From Rhodococcoides kroppenstedtii (GTDB taxonomy: Bacteria; Actinomycetota; Actinomycetes; Mycobacteriales; Mycobacteriaceae): a DNA stretch of 64,000 nucleotides. The stretch is from positions 1 through 64,000 of the forward strand of contig NZ_FOJN01000003.1 in NCBI RefSeq assembly GCF_900111805.1, given 5' to 3'. Positions 45,962 through 54,162 of this stretch are shown here, piece after piece. Numbering within the stretch: the stretch's first letter is position 1; each line of letters opens with the position of its first letter. Both the position numbers and the translations under genes were made by a program. Under the pieces are notes generated by a model that was not told the origin of the DNA, ran no database searches, and saw only the letters and a list, made by a program, of their open reading frames with translations.

Positions 45962-46435
45962 TCAGAGGCGGGCGCGCACCGCGGCGGAGAGCCGTGAGCC
46001 GTCGGCCTTGCCCGCGGCAATGGCGGTGGCGGCCTTCATGACCTGGCCCATCTGCCGCATGCCCGGCCGCTCGCCGAGCTCCTCGGCGACCTGCGCGATG
46101 GCGGTGTCGGCGACGTCCGCGAGTTCCGCGTCGTTGAGCGGGGTCGGCAGGTACTCGTCGATGATCTGTGCCTCGGCGCGCTCCGTCGCGGCAAGTTCGC
46201 CGCGCCCGTTCTGGGTGTAGATCTCGGCGGACTCGCCGCGCTTCTTCGATTCCTTGGCCAGCACCCGCAGCACGTCGTCGTCGGTCAACTCGCGTGCTTC
46301 CTTGCCGGCGACCTTCTCGGCGCCGATCGCCGACAGCAGCATGCGCAGCGTGGCGGTCCGCAGCGCGTCCTTCGCCTTCATCGACGTGGTGAGGTCCGCG
46401 CGCAGGCGCTTTTCGATGTCAGAGTTCTCGGCCAT
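45962..46435 (-). CDS. YqeY/GatB-related protein
   Basis: A 157-residue protein starting MAENSDIEKRLRADLTTSMK at the ATG 46433-46435. Words typical of YqeY are KDALRTATLRMLLSAI, YTQNGRGELAATERAEAQIIDEYLP and MGQVMKAATAIAAGKADG. It is related to the tRNA-binding tail domain of GatB; a role in tRNA-dependent amidation has been suggested but not shown. It is divergent from the metallophosphoesterase (24 bases) and convergent with ponA2. A longer upstream frame is antisense to the phosphoesterase and is excluded. Confidence 0.92.
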   Translation of the reverse strand: MAENSDIEKRLRADLTTSMKAKDALRTATLRMLLSAIGAEKVAGKEARELTDDDVLRVLAKESKKRGESAEIYTQNGRGELAATERAEAQIIDEYLPTPLNDAELADVADTAIAQVAEELGERPGMRQMGQVMKAATAIAAGKADGSRLSAAVRARL

Positions 46436-46459
46436 GCTCGAAACGGTATCCTCGACGAG

Positions 46460-47491
46460 GTGTCCGGCAAATCCGCGTTCCCTTCTCGTCCGGCCTCCGC
46501 CGCGTCCGTCGGTGCTGCCTCGTCCGCTCGCGCGGCCCGTGAGGTTCTGTCCACCCCCGCCGGCGTCGCCGCCCTCGCGGTCGGCAGTGCGGCCGCGGGA
46601 CTGACGTACGCGACGGCCGTGGAGCGCAACGCCTTCACGCTGCGGGAGGCGACCCTCCCCGTCCTGGCGCCCGGCAAGCCCTCGCTGCGGGTGCTCCACA
46701 TCAGCGACCTGCACATGATGCCGAACCAGAAGCTCAAGCAGACCTGGCTGCGAGAGCTCGACCGTCTCGAGCCCGATCTGGTGGTGAACACCGGGGACAA
46801 CCTGTCCCACCGGAAGTCGGTTCCGGCGGTGGTGCAGTCCCTGGGCGGTCTGCTCGGTCGGCCCGGCCTGTTCGTCTTCGGCTCCAACGACTATTTCGCA
46901 CCGGTGCCCAAGAACCCCCTGAAGTACTTCCGGAAGAACCACACCCGCGTGTTCGGCGACGCGCTGCCGTGGCAGGACCTGCGCGCCGCGTTCACCGAGC
47001 GCGGGTGGCTCGACGTGACCCACGTCCGTCGTGAACTCGAGGTGTCCGGCGTGCGGATCGCCACCGCCGGCGTCGACGACCCCCATCTCCAGCGCGACCG
47101 GTACGACACGATCGCGGGCAACCCCAACCCGGTGGCGGACGTCAGCATCGGACTGACCCACTCCCCCGAACCCCGCGTGCTCGATCGCTTCGCCGCGGAC
47201 GGGTACGACCTGGTTCTGGCCGGGCACACGCACGGGGGGCAGCTGTGCCTGCCGTTCTACGGTGCGCTGGTGACCAACTGCGGACTCGACCGATCGCGGG
47301 TGAAGGGTCCGTCGCGGTGGGGCGCGCACACCCGTCTGCACGTGTCGGCCGGCCTGGGCACCTCGCCGTACGCCCCCTACCGGTTCTGCTGCCGCCCCGA
47401 GGCCACCCTGCTCACGCTCGTGCCGAGCGGTCGCGCACGGGAAAGTGCGCCCGAGGTGGGCGTTTCGCGTTCCGAGGCGGTCGTGCGTTAG
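46460..47491 (+). CDS. Membrane-associated metallophosphoesterase (Rv3683-like)
   Basis: A 343-residue protein from a GTG at 46460. An N-terminal Ala-rich hydrophobic segment ([20 protein letters not shown]) precedes a calcineurin-type phosphoesterase. Metal-site words are ISDLHMMP (D-x-H), [21 protein letters not shown] and [13 protein letters not shown], as in YkuE/UDP-diacylglucosamine-hydrolase-like proteins. The substrate is unknown, perhaps a lipid-linked diphosphate. The next feature is tRNA-Pro, 33 bases on. Confidence 0.9.
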   Translation: MSGKSAFPSRPASAASVGAASSARAAREVLSTPAGVAALAVGSAAAGLTYATAVERNAFTLREATLPVLAPGKPSLRVLHISDLHMMPNQKLKQTWLRELDRLEPDLVVNTGDNLSHRKSVPAVVQSLGGLLGRPGLFVFGSNDYFAPVPKNPLKYFRKNHTRVFGDALPWQDLRAAFTERGWLDVTHVRRELEVSGVRIATAGVDDPHLQRDRYDTIAGNPNPVADVSIGLTHSPEPRVLDRFAADGYDLVLAGHTHGGQLCLPFYGALVTNCGLDRSRVKGPSRWGAHTRLHVSAGLGTSPYAPYRFCCRPEATLLTLVPSGRARESAPEVGVSRSEAVVR

Positions 47492-47523
47492 AGTGATGCG
47501 GCTGCCCGCGAGGGTGGTGATCA

Positions 47524-47597
<74 letters not shown>

Positions 47598-47616
47598 CTC
47601 GTGGTTGAGACACGAA

Positions 47617-47656
47617 GGAAAGGCCCTGCGCCGGGATGCCGGTGCGGGGCCTTTCC
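47617..47656 (+). terminator. Hairpin downstream of tRNA-Pro
   Basis: GGAAAGGCCC and GGGGCCTTTCC form a stem (47617-47626 / 47646-47656) with an inner GC/GC and CCGG pairing. No T tract follows. Confidence 0.75.
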
Positions 47657-47697
47657 GCTTGCCCGGGCGCACCGCGCGGTCTGCTTATCATGACGGC

Positions 47698-49230
47698 ATG
47701 ACCCGCACCCGGCTCGTCGTTGCGATCGTTGCCCTCGGGGTGGTTCTGGGGCTCACCGGATGTTCGACGTCGTCCTCGGCGGACGCTCGCTTCGACGGGC
47801 TCGTCGCCGGTGAGCGCGTCTACGACCTGACGGAGTTCTCGCTCGACGGCGCGGAAACGGACGCCCTCGACCGACGGCTCGAGTCACTGCGGGCGGAAAC
47901 GGGCGCCGACGTCGTCGTCTACGTGCGCGAACTCGACGCCGATCCCGACGACACTCTCGACCAGGTGGAAGCGCTCCAGCAGACCTGGGTCGCGGCCACC
48001 GGCGTCGACCAGGACGTCGCCGGTGCGATCCTGGTCAACCGCGAGCCCGGCACCACCGACGAGGCTCGCGCCGGCATCTTCGTGGGGTCCCGGTTCGACG
48101 ACGGCAACGTCCCGTCGGACGAGCAGGAGGCCATCGTCGAGGACGCCCTGATCCCGCCGCTGAAGGACGGAGACGTGGCGGGCAGCCTGAACGCCGGACT
48201 CGACCGGCTGCAGTCGTCCATCGTGAACGGGCCGCCGGTCACCGCGCTGGATCGGTTCGCCGACGGGCCGGGGTCGACGTGGCTCCCCTGGACCGGACTG
48301 ATCGTCGTGCTGGTCGGCGCCGTCGCGGCGTTCTCGCTCTACCGTCGTCGGCCACGGCCGAGTCTGCCCCCCGACTCGCCGACGACGTACCGACCGGACC
48401 ACCACACCGACCCGGCGGTGGCGACGGCCCTGGTGCACCGCAGCAACCAGGCGAGCGCCACGTCGGCCACCGTGCTGGCGCTCGCCGCCGACGACGCCGT
48501 CGCCTTCGAACCCGACGGGAAGAAGCACGGGAAGCCGACGATCCGCGTCCGACTCCTGGACGAGAGCAAGGCCCGGGGAGAGGTGCCCCGCGCCGTGTGG
48601 GGCCGGCTGGCCGAGCACGCCGTGGACGGCGTCGTCGACCACGCAGCGCTGACGAAGGTCGCGTCGAACACCCGCTCGATCGGTCGGGTGGTCGAAGCCG
48701 AGTTGGACGCGCGGGGGTGGCGTGCCCACGGAACCGGACCGGTGCGCTGGGCGTTCGGTGGACTCGCCTTGCTCGGCGGCGCGGTCATGGTGGGCGCGGC
48801 GGTGGTCGCCGCGGCCGGGGCACCGATCATGCTGGTCGCGGCGATTCCGGGCGGGTTGTTGCTCGTGACCGGCCTGATCATGACGGTGGCCTACCCGGGC
48901 CTGACCGCCGCCGGCCTCGACGCCGCCCGGCCGTGGGAGGCGTACCGGGACGGCCTGAAGGCGGCGGCAAAGAAGGACGACACGGCCGTCGACCTCGACG
49001 CGGCGCTGCCCGACATCGTCGCTCTGGGTCTCGGTTCGGCGTACCGGAAGCGGCTCGAGTCGGGCCCGGAACTGCGGGCGTTCACCGCGCCCGCCGGACT
49101 GCCGCTCGCCGTCGATCCGTCGGTGGTGAACTGGGCCGCGTTCACCGCGACGTTCGGAGCGAGCTCGTCGTCCGCCACGGTGTCCGGCGGGGGCGCCGGG
49201 GGCGGGGGCGGCGCGGCGGGCAGTACTTGA
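47698..49230 (+). CDS. TPM-domain lipoprotein with C-terminal membrane region
   Basis: A 510-residue protein. MTRTRLVVAIVALGVVLGLTGC is a lipoprotein signal with lipobox GLTGC. Residues about 35-180 resemble the TPM domain (DLTEFSLDGAETDALDRRLESLRAETGADVVVYV ... VGSRFDDGNVP). A membrane helix (WTGLIVVLVGAVAAFSLY) leads to a cytosolic part, then two more helices, and a Ser/Gly-rich tail ending GGGAGGGGGAAGS. The layout is like the DUF2207/TPM proteins of actinobacteria, whose function is unknown. It marks the left edge of the cargo region, following tRNA-Pro. Confidence 0.75.
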   Translation: MTRTRLVVAIVALGVVLGLTGCSTSSSADARFDGLVAGERVYDLTEFSLDGAETDALDRRLESLRAETGADVVVYVRELDADPDDTLDQVEALQQTWVAATGVDQDVAGAILVNREPGTTDEARAGIFVGSRFDDGNVPSDEQEAIVEDALIPPLKDGDVAGSLNAGLDRLQSSIVNGPPVTALDRFADGPGSTWLPWTGLIVVLVGAVAAFSLYRRRPRPSLPPDSPTTYRPDHHTDPAVATALVHRSNQASATSATVLALAADDAVAFEPDGKKHGKPTIRVRLLDESKARGEVPRAVWGRLAEHAVDGVVDHAALTKVASNTRSIGRVVEAELDARGWRAHGTGPVRWAFGGLALLGGAVMVGAAVVAAAGAPIMLVAAIPGGLLLVTGLIMTVAYPGLTAAGLDAARPWEAYRDGLKAAAKKDDTAVDLDAALPDIVALGLGSAYRKRLESGPELRAFTAPAGLPLAVDPSVVNWAAFTATFGASSSSATVSGGGAGGGGGAAGST

Positions 49231-49258
49231 GCCGGCCCCGTCCTCACCGCGGCGCCGG

Positions 49259-50248
49259 TCAGGACGACGCTGCCCGCAACTTCTCCAGCAGCGGACCCGC
49301 CGCCTCGGCCAGGAAACGCTCCTGCGTCTCGTCCCCCACCTGCACCAGCGCGATGTCCGTGAACCCGGCCTCCCAGTAGGGCTTCACCTTCTCGACGATC
49401 GCGTCGAGGTCCGGTCCGCACGCGATGGTCTCCGCGACATCTTCGGGCCGCACGAACTGCGTGGCCCCGGCGAAGCCCGCCGTGGTGGGCAGGTCGGCAT
49501 TGACGGCCCACCCGCCCGCGAACCACCGAAACTGCTCGTGCGCCAGCGTGATCGCCGCCTGCTCGTCCGGACCCCAGCAGATCGGGATCTGGCCGATCTT
49601 CTTCGACTTCTGTGCGAGGCCGGTGCCGACGTGCCGCGCCTTGTCCCAGCCCTCGATCAGCTCGGGCTTGGGCTCGGTGGAGATCATGTGGTCGGCCAGC
49701 GGGGCGAACCGCTCGATGGACTTCTCGCCGCTGACCGCGACGCCGATCTCGAGCGGGGTGTCGGGGGTGTCCCACAGCCGCGCCGAATCGACGCGGTAGT
49801 GCTCGCCCTCCCACGTGATCAGCTCGCCGGACTGCAGCTGTCGGATGATCTTGACGGCTTCCTCGAACATGTCCTGCCGCTTGTCCACCGACGGCCAGCC
49901 CTGGCCGACCACGTGCTCGTTGAGGTTCTCACCGCTGCCGAGACCCAGGGTGAAGCGTCCGTCCGCGAGGATCTGGAGGGTGGCGGCCTTCTGCGCGACG
50001 ACGGCGGGGTGATAGCGGATGATCGGGCAGGTCACGTACGTGTAGAGCTCGACCCGCGAGGTCACCTGCGCGACCGCGCCCAGCATCGTCCAGGCGTAGG
50101 ACGCGTGGCCCTGCGCCGACAACCACGGCGAGTAGTGATCGCTCGAGACCTCGAAGTCGAACCCGACGTTCTCGGCCTTTTCCGCGTAGTCGACGAGCTG
50201 CTTGGGCCCGCTCTGCTCGGTCATGAGGGTGTATCCGAAGCGTGTCAT
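49259..50248 (-). CDS. LLM-class F420-dependent oxidoreductase
   Basis: A 329-residue luciferase-like TIM barrel starting MTRFGYTLMTEQSGPKQLVDYAE. FEVSSDHYSPWLSAQGHASYAWTML, TYVTCPIIRYHPAVVAQKAATL and FTLGLGSGENLNEHVVGQGWP are the words of the F420-dependent glucose-6-phosphate dehydrogenase-like subgroup (Fgd2-like). Coenzyme F420 use is inferred from the family. It is the last gene of a four-gene run with a HAD phosphatase, GH15 hydrolase and SDR. The 33-base spacing from the SDR suggests co-transcription. Confidence 0.9.
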   Translation of the reverse strand: MTRFGYTLMTEQSGPKQLVDYAEKAENVGFDFEVSSDHYSPWLSAQGHASYAWTMLGAVAQVTSRVELYTYVTCPIIRYHPAVVAQKAATLQILADGRFTLGLGSGENLNEHVVGQGWPSVDKRQDMFEEAVKIIRQLQSGELITWEGEHYRVDSARLWDTPDTPLEIGVAVSGEKSIERFAPLADHMISTEPKPELIEGWDKARHVGTGLAQKSKKIGQIPICWGPDEQAAITLAHEQFRWFAGGWAVNADLPTTAGFAGATQFVRPEDVAETIACGPDLDAIVEKVKPYWEAGFTDIALVQVGDETQERFLAEAAGPLLEKLRAASS

Positions 50249-50281
50249 GTGTTGTCCGTTCGTGCGTCGAGTGTTCGGGAC

Positions 50282-51082
50282 CTAGATGGTGGCGACGGAT
50301 CCCGAGTCGACGCGGTAGTTGCTGCCGTTGACGAAGGCGGCGCGCTCGGAGCACAGGAACGTCACCACGGCCGCCACTTCCTCCGGGGTACCCCGTCGAC
50401 CGAGTTCCATGAACGGACGTTCTTCCTTCAGGAAGCTCTCGATTGCCTCGTCACGATCGGTGCCACGCTCGTCGGCACGCTTGTCCATCATGGCGTCGGT
50501 CATCGGCGTGTGAATGAAGGCCGGTGACACGGCGTTCACCAGGACACCCTCCGACGCGTAGGTCTTGGATAACCCCTTGGTGAGCGAGAGGATGCCGGCT
50601 TTGGCTGCGCAGTACGGCAATTCGTCGATGTAGGGCTGCTCGGCGTCCTCGGAGGCCAGCAGGACGATGCGACCCCATCCGCCCTGGCGGAGTTCCGGGA
50701 GGAACGCGCGGATCAGCCGCACCGGTCCGAGCAGATCGATCTCGACGGTCGATGCCCACCCGTCGTCGTCGATCTCGTGGAACAGTCCCTGCGCACCGGT
50801 GACGCCGGCGCTCTGCACGAGGATGTCGACGGAGCCGAGGGCCTCGACGGCGCGCCGATGCAGGTTCGCGACCGACTCCGAATCGGTCACATCCGCCGCG
50901 ATCGCGGTGACGGCGCCGTCCGGTCCGGTCAGCTTGCCGGCCGATTCGGTCAGCTTCTCCTCGTCCTTGTCGCTGACGACGACGCGGACGCCCTCGTCGA
51001 GCAGCATCTGTGCGGTGCACCAGCCGATGCCCGAGTCGGCACCCGTGACGACGGCCGTGCGGCCCTTGATTCCGAGATCCAT
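50282..51082 (-). CDS. SDR-family oxidoreductase
   Basis: A 266-residue classical short-chain dehydrogenase. The cofactor motif TGADSGIG lies at 14-21, a DV(T) acidic pair follows (AADVTDSES), the active-site Tyr-Lys is in YCAAK, and QSAGVTGA replaces NNAG. Asp at the end of beta-2 (VVSDKD) favours NAD(H). The substrate is unknown. It sits 25 bases after the GH15 gene and 33 bases before the F420 oxidoreductase. Confidence 0.9.
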   Translation of the reverse strand: MDLGIKGRTAVVTGADSGIGWCTAQMLLDEGVRVVVSDKDEEKLTESAGKLTGPDGAVTAIAADVTDSESVANLHRRAVEALGSVDILVQSAGVTGAQGLFHEIDDDGWASTVEIDLLGPVRLIRAFLPELRQGGWGRIVLLASEDAEQPYIDELPYCAAKAGILSLTKGLSKTYASEGVLVNAVSPAFIHTPMTDAMMDKRADERGTDRDEAIESFLKEERPFMELGRRGTPEEVAAVVTFLCSERAAFVNGSNYRVDSGSVATI

Positions 51083-51107
51083 GAGTGCGCTCCAGTTTCG
51101 TTGTGGG

Positions 51108-52901
51108 TCAGGCGGTGTGGTCGTGGCCGCGAGCGAGGGTCAGCGCGGAATTGATGAGGGCCAGATGGCTCAGGCCCTGCGGGAAGTTGCCGAGGTGCGT
51201 GGTGGTGCCGCGGTCCGGAGTGCGGTGCGGATCCACCATCTCCGCCCACAGCCCGACGTCGTTGGCGCTGGCGACCAGGCGATCCATGAGATCCGACGCC
51301 TCGTCCTCGCGGCCGATGTGCGCCAGAGCGTTCACCACCCAGAACGAACAGGCCACGAAGGTGCCCTCGACGGTCTGCATCCCCGAATAGCGGTACAGGT
51401 GATCACCCGCACCGAGTTCGGAGCGGAGGGCGTCGATGGTCGACGACATGCGTGCGTCGTCGGTGCACGGGCTGCCGGCGTGCAGTAGGACCGACGCGTC
51501 CAGCTGATCGGTGCCGGGGTACCAGACGTAGGCCTGTTTGTCCTCGGACCAGCAGTGATCGCGAATCCACTCGGCGATGCGGTCGCGTTCGGTGACCCAG
51601 CGGTCCGCGATGCCCGGGATCATGCCCTGCTCGGACAGGTGGACGGCTCGGTCGAGGGCGTGCCAGCAGCCCATTTTCGACGACGTGTAGTGCTGTTCGT
51701 CCGGAAGCTCCCACAGTCCGGCGTCCTTGCTGCGCCAGATGTCGCACGTCGTGTCCGCGATGGCGGCGAGCAGTCGACCGGTCGGCGCGTCGAGGATGTT
51801 GCCGGCGTCGACGTACAGGGAGACGATGTCGAACAGATCGCCGAAAATGCCCTGCTGCAGCTGGGTCGCCGCGTCGTTGCCGGCGATCACCGGGCCGATT
51901 CCACGCCACCCCGGAACATCGGGATACGAACTGCCGCCAGGGATTTCACCGTTCAGCGTGTAGAAGACCTGGGTGAGCTTGTCGTTGCGGCGGATGATGC
52001 GCAGCAGCCAGGCGACGGCCGCGTGCACCTCCTCCCGCAGACCGAAACGGATCATCGCCTTGATGGTGTAGGCGGCGTCGCGCACCCACGCGTAGCGGTA
52101 GTCCCAGTTCTTCGCACCCGCCCACCGCTCCGGGAGCGAGGTGGTCGCGGCAGCAGCGATTGCCCCGGAGGGGCTGTACAGCAACAGTTTCAGAGCCAGC
52201 GCACTGCGGTGCACCGCCTCCTTCCACGGCCCGTCGTACCGGAACTCCTCCGACCAGTGCTGCCAGTTGCGCACGGTGCGGTCGATGCCGGCGTCGACTT
52301 CCTCCGGGGTGGGCAGGTACAGCGGTTCGACCTCGGTTCCGACGACGGCGACGGTCGACCGCGAACCGGTCGTCGTGGTGAACCGCCCACGGATGGACCG
52401 GGTGTCCTTGTCGACGTCGTCCGCGTTCAGGGTGCGGACACCGAGAGTGATGCCGTCGACCCGCAGGACCGTGCCGTGCACGGTGTCGTACGCCCACGGC
52501 GAGGCGTTGCCCAAGCAGGTTCCGGGGACGACGGCCCACTCCATGTCGACGGTGCCCGACACGCCCTCCACCCGACGGGCGAGCTCGGTCCACGGAAGAC
52601 GTCCCGCGACACCGGTGTTGAGGGAGTCCGTCATCCGTGCCACGCCCGTCTCGGTGGTGAACGTGGTGATGAGGACGTTGGTGCCGTCGTAGTAGGAGCG
52701 CTCGGTGGTGTACTCACCCACCGGATGCAGCGCGATGTAGCCGCCCTCGTCCGCATCGAGCAAGGCCGCGAAGACCGGCCGGGTGTCGAGGTTGGGGACG
52801 GGAAGCCAGTCGATCCGCCCGTCCGTGGCGATGAGAGCCACAGTCCGACCGTCGCCGATCGCCGCGTAGTTCTCGATCCCGGTGTAGCCGTCCTGCCTCA
52901 T
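51108..52901 (-). CDS. Glycoside hydrolase family 15 protein (glucoamylase/trehalase-like)
   Basis: A 597-residue protein starting MRQDGYTGIENYAAIGDGRTV at the ATG 52899-52901. The N-terminal beta domain contains ATDGRIDWLPVPNLDTRPVFAALLD, and the (alpha/alpha)6 barrel contains NWDYRYAWVRDAAYTIKAM, the family catalytic-region word WDYRYxWxRD. GLWELPDEQHYTSSKMGCWHALDRAV and SGMQTVEGTFVACSFW follow. Mycobacterial relatives hydrolyse trehalose, needing phosphate and Mg; starch-type activity is an alternative. No signal peptide is seen, so it is cytosolic. The start overlaps the HAD gene stop (ATGA). Confidence 0.92.
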   Translation of the reverse strand: MRQDGYTGIENYAAIGDGRTVALIATDGRIDWLPVPNLDTRPVFAALLDADEGGYIALHPVGEYTTERSYYDGTNVLITTFTTETGVARMTDSLNTGVAGRLPWTELARRVEGVSGTVDMEWAVVPGTCLGNASPWAYDTVHGTVLRVDGITLGVRTLNADDVDKDTRSIRGRFTTTTGSRSTVAVVGTEVEPLYLPTPEEVDAGIDRTVRNWQHWSEEFRYDGPWKEAVHRSALALKLLLYSPSGAIAAAATTSLPERWAGAKNWDYRYAWVRDAAYTIKAMIRFGLREEVHAAVAWLLRIIRRNDKLTQVFYTLNGEIPGGSSYPDVPGWRGIGPVIAGNDAATQLQQGIFGDLFDIVSLYVDAGNILDAPTGRLLAAIADTTCDIWRSKDAGLWELPDEQHYTSSKMGCWHALDRAVHLSEQGMIPGIADRWVTERDRIAEWIRDHCWSEDKQAYVWYPGTDQLDASVLLHAGSPCTDDARMSSTIDALRSELGAGDHLYRYSGMQTVEGTFVACSFWVVNALAHIGREDEASDLMDRLVASANDVGLWAEMVDPHRTPDRGTTTHLGNFPQGLSHLALINSALTLARGHDHTA

Positions 52902-53569
52902 CGTCGGTCGAGCAACCGTGCGATCGCCGAATCGTCCAGCGAGGACCGAAGATCCGCGGGGTCGTCGTACACCTCGATCGCCCCGGCGTCCCGCAGTTCT
53001 GCGGCCGAGATGCCGCCGCTGCGCACCCCGATGCAGTCGACCTTCGCCGACCTCGACGCCTCGACGTCCCACACGCTGTCTCCGACGAACACGGCGCGAT
53101 CCGCCGGCACACCCGCACGCTCGAGCGCGATGTCGACGATGGGCGGCTCGGGCTTGGCCGTCTCGACGTCCTGCGACGACGTGGACTCCGAGACGATGTC
53201 GTCGACACCCAGAACGTCACGGAGGATGGACAATTCGTTCTCCGGCGCCGACGTCGCAAGCACCACCTGCAGGCCGCGTCGCTCGATTTCGGCGAGAAGC
53301 TCGCGCGTTCCGGGCAGCGGCTCGAGCATCGGAGCGAGTTCCTCGTAGTACTGCGTGTGGAGTTCCTTCGCGTGCTGCGCTCGCTCCTCCTCGGCGTCAC
53401 CGGTGAGCGACTCGAGGAGCTTGCCGCCGTCCATGCCGATCGACCGATGCGTCCGCCACGCCGCCACCGGAATCCCCGCCTCACGGAAAGCGCGGGTCCA
53501 GGCGTGGACATGGGCGTAGTTCGAGTCGACGAGGGTGCCGTCGATGTCGAAGAGCACGGCGGGGGACAT
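52898..53569 (-). CDS. HAD-superfamily hydrolase, beta-phosphoglucomutase-like
   Basis: A 223-residue protein starting MSPAVLFDIDGTLVDSNYAH. Motif I is DIDGTLVDSN (nucleophile Asp and general acid Asp), motif II ATSAPENEL, and motif III/IV KPEPP...VFVGDSVWDVEAS. The alpha-helical cap is of the phosphatase/phosphomutase C1 type. The ATG at 53567-53569 is preferred, with GGGGTG just upstream; a GTG two codons earlier is possible. Translational coupling to the GH15 gene suggests action on a sugar phosphate derived from the same pathway (inference). Confidence 0.88.
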   Translation of the reverse strand: MSPAVLFDIDGTLVDSNYAHVHAWTRAFREAGIPVAAWRTHRSIGMDGGKLLESLTGDAEEERAQHAKELHTQYYEELAPMLEPLPGTRELLAEIERRGLQVVLATSAPENELSILRDVLGVDDIVSESTSSQDVETAKPEPPIVDIALERAGVPADRAVFVGDSVWDVEASRSAKVDCIGVRSGGISAAELRDAGAIEVYDDPADLRSSLDDSAIARLLDRR

Positions 53570-53650
53570 GGTCACCCCGGTCGGCTACCCGGCGGTCCAT
53601 TTCCACAAACGGTCGGGGGGTTCGGCTCGGGGTTTTCGGTGGGGGCGGGT

Positions 53651-53790
53651 GCACCTGCGCAGGTTGCAGCCAACCTCACCGGTTGCAACCCGCGCACTTG
53701 GCGGGAACCTGAGCAGGTGCAGCCGCCACTGCGAACCTGCTTCCCTTTCCGCAACCTGCTCCGGTTACAACAGAAGCAACCTGCGGGAAC
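53651..53790. repeat. Cluster of degenerate GCAACCTGC units in both orientations
   Basis: Within 140 bases the core AACCTG or its complement recurs about eight times. Perfect palindromes are ACCTGCGCAGGT (53653-53664) and GGTTGCAACC (53681-53690), and ACCTG-AG-CAGGT lies at 53707-53718. Direct copies GCGAACCTGC (53731), GCAACCTGCT (53751) and GCAACCTGCG (53776) follow. No protein frame explains it. The spacing is irregular, so this is not a CRISPR array. Confidence 0.75.
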
Positions 53791-53800
53791 CGGAGCAACG

Positions 53801-53995
53801 TCAGCCGCGGACCGCCGACACCACCCTGACCGGCGCGCCGTCGGTCGTGCGGGGTGTCCACACTCCCTGCACCGTCGTGGCAGCGACCGCACTCGGAGTC
53901 ACCGCATCGGTCGAGATCATGGTGCCGTCGTCGCAGCTCAGTCCTCCGCCGTCGGCCGCGGCGCACACCACTCCGTCTGCGGTGGTCAATGACAT
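53801..53995 (-). CDS. Short hypothetical protein or gene remnant
   Basis: The 64-residue frame MSLTTADGVVCAAADGGGL...TVQGVWTPRTTDGAPVRVV has normal codon bias and continues to look protein-like upstream of the Met (SHLPWLPAGDRFVSP), but no start codon with a ribosome-binding site is found there. Two cysteines (VVCAAADGGGLSCDD) suggest an exported domain. It lies downstream of the Crp-type promoter at 54070-54111. It is either a small exported protein, the end of a decayed gene, or fortuitous coding-like sequence in a regulatory RNA. Confidence 0.35.
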   Translation of the reverse strand: MSLTTADGVVCAAADGGGLSCDDGTMISTDAVTPSAVAATTVQGVWTPRTTDGAPVRVVSAVRG

Positions 53996-54069
53996 CGGAC
54001 TGACGAACCGGTCACCCGCCGGAAGCCATGGCAGGTGGCTGTTACGCCGCCACGAAGAGCCGACGCGAC

Positions 54070-54111
54070 AGGATACTGGACACGCCCGCCCTAAACGTGA
54101 TTTACATCACA
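54070..54111 (-). promoter_or_regulatory. Crp-type promoter directed leftward
   Basis: On the minus strand TGTGATGTAAATCACG (54111-54096) matches TGTGA-N6-TCACA with one mismatch. A TATCCT (-10, TANNNT) lies at 54075-54070. With a start near 54063 the site centre falls at about -41, the classic class II activator position. The promoter reads into the region with the 64-residue frame and the AACCTG cluster. Confidence 0.6.
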
Positions 54112-54120
54112 CATAGGTAC

Positions 54121-54148
54121 ACCCCACCCCGGCGGACCGGGGTGGGGT
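54121..54148 (-). terminator. Hairpin terminator of the catalase gene
   Basis: ACCCCACCCCGG (54121-54132) pairs perfectly with CCGGGGTGGGGT (54137-54148) over a 4-base loop, 15 bases past the catalase stop. It insulates the Crp-type promoter from catalase read-through. Confidence 0.85.
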
Positions 54149-54162
54149 GCGGGGACCTGCGA

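Noticed and set aside
53651-53790. CRISPR array
   Set aside because: The repeated units are about 9-10 bases, in both orientations and irregularly spaced, with no cas genes in the window.
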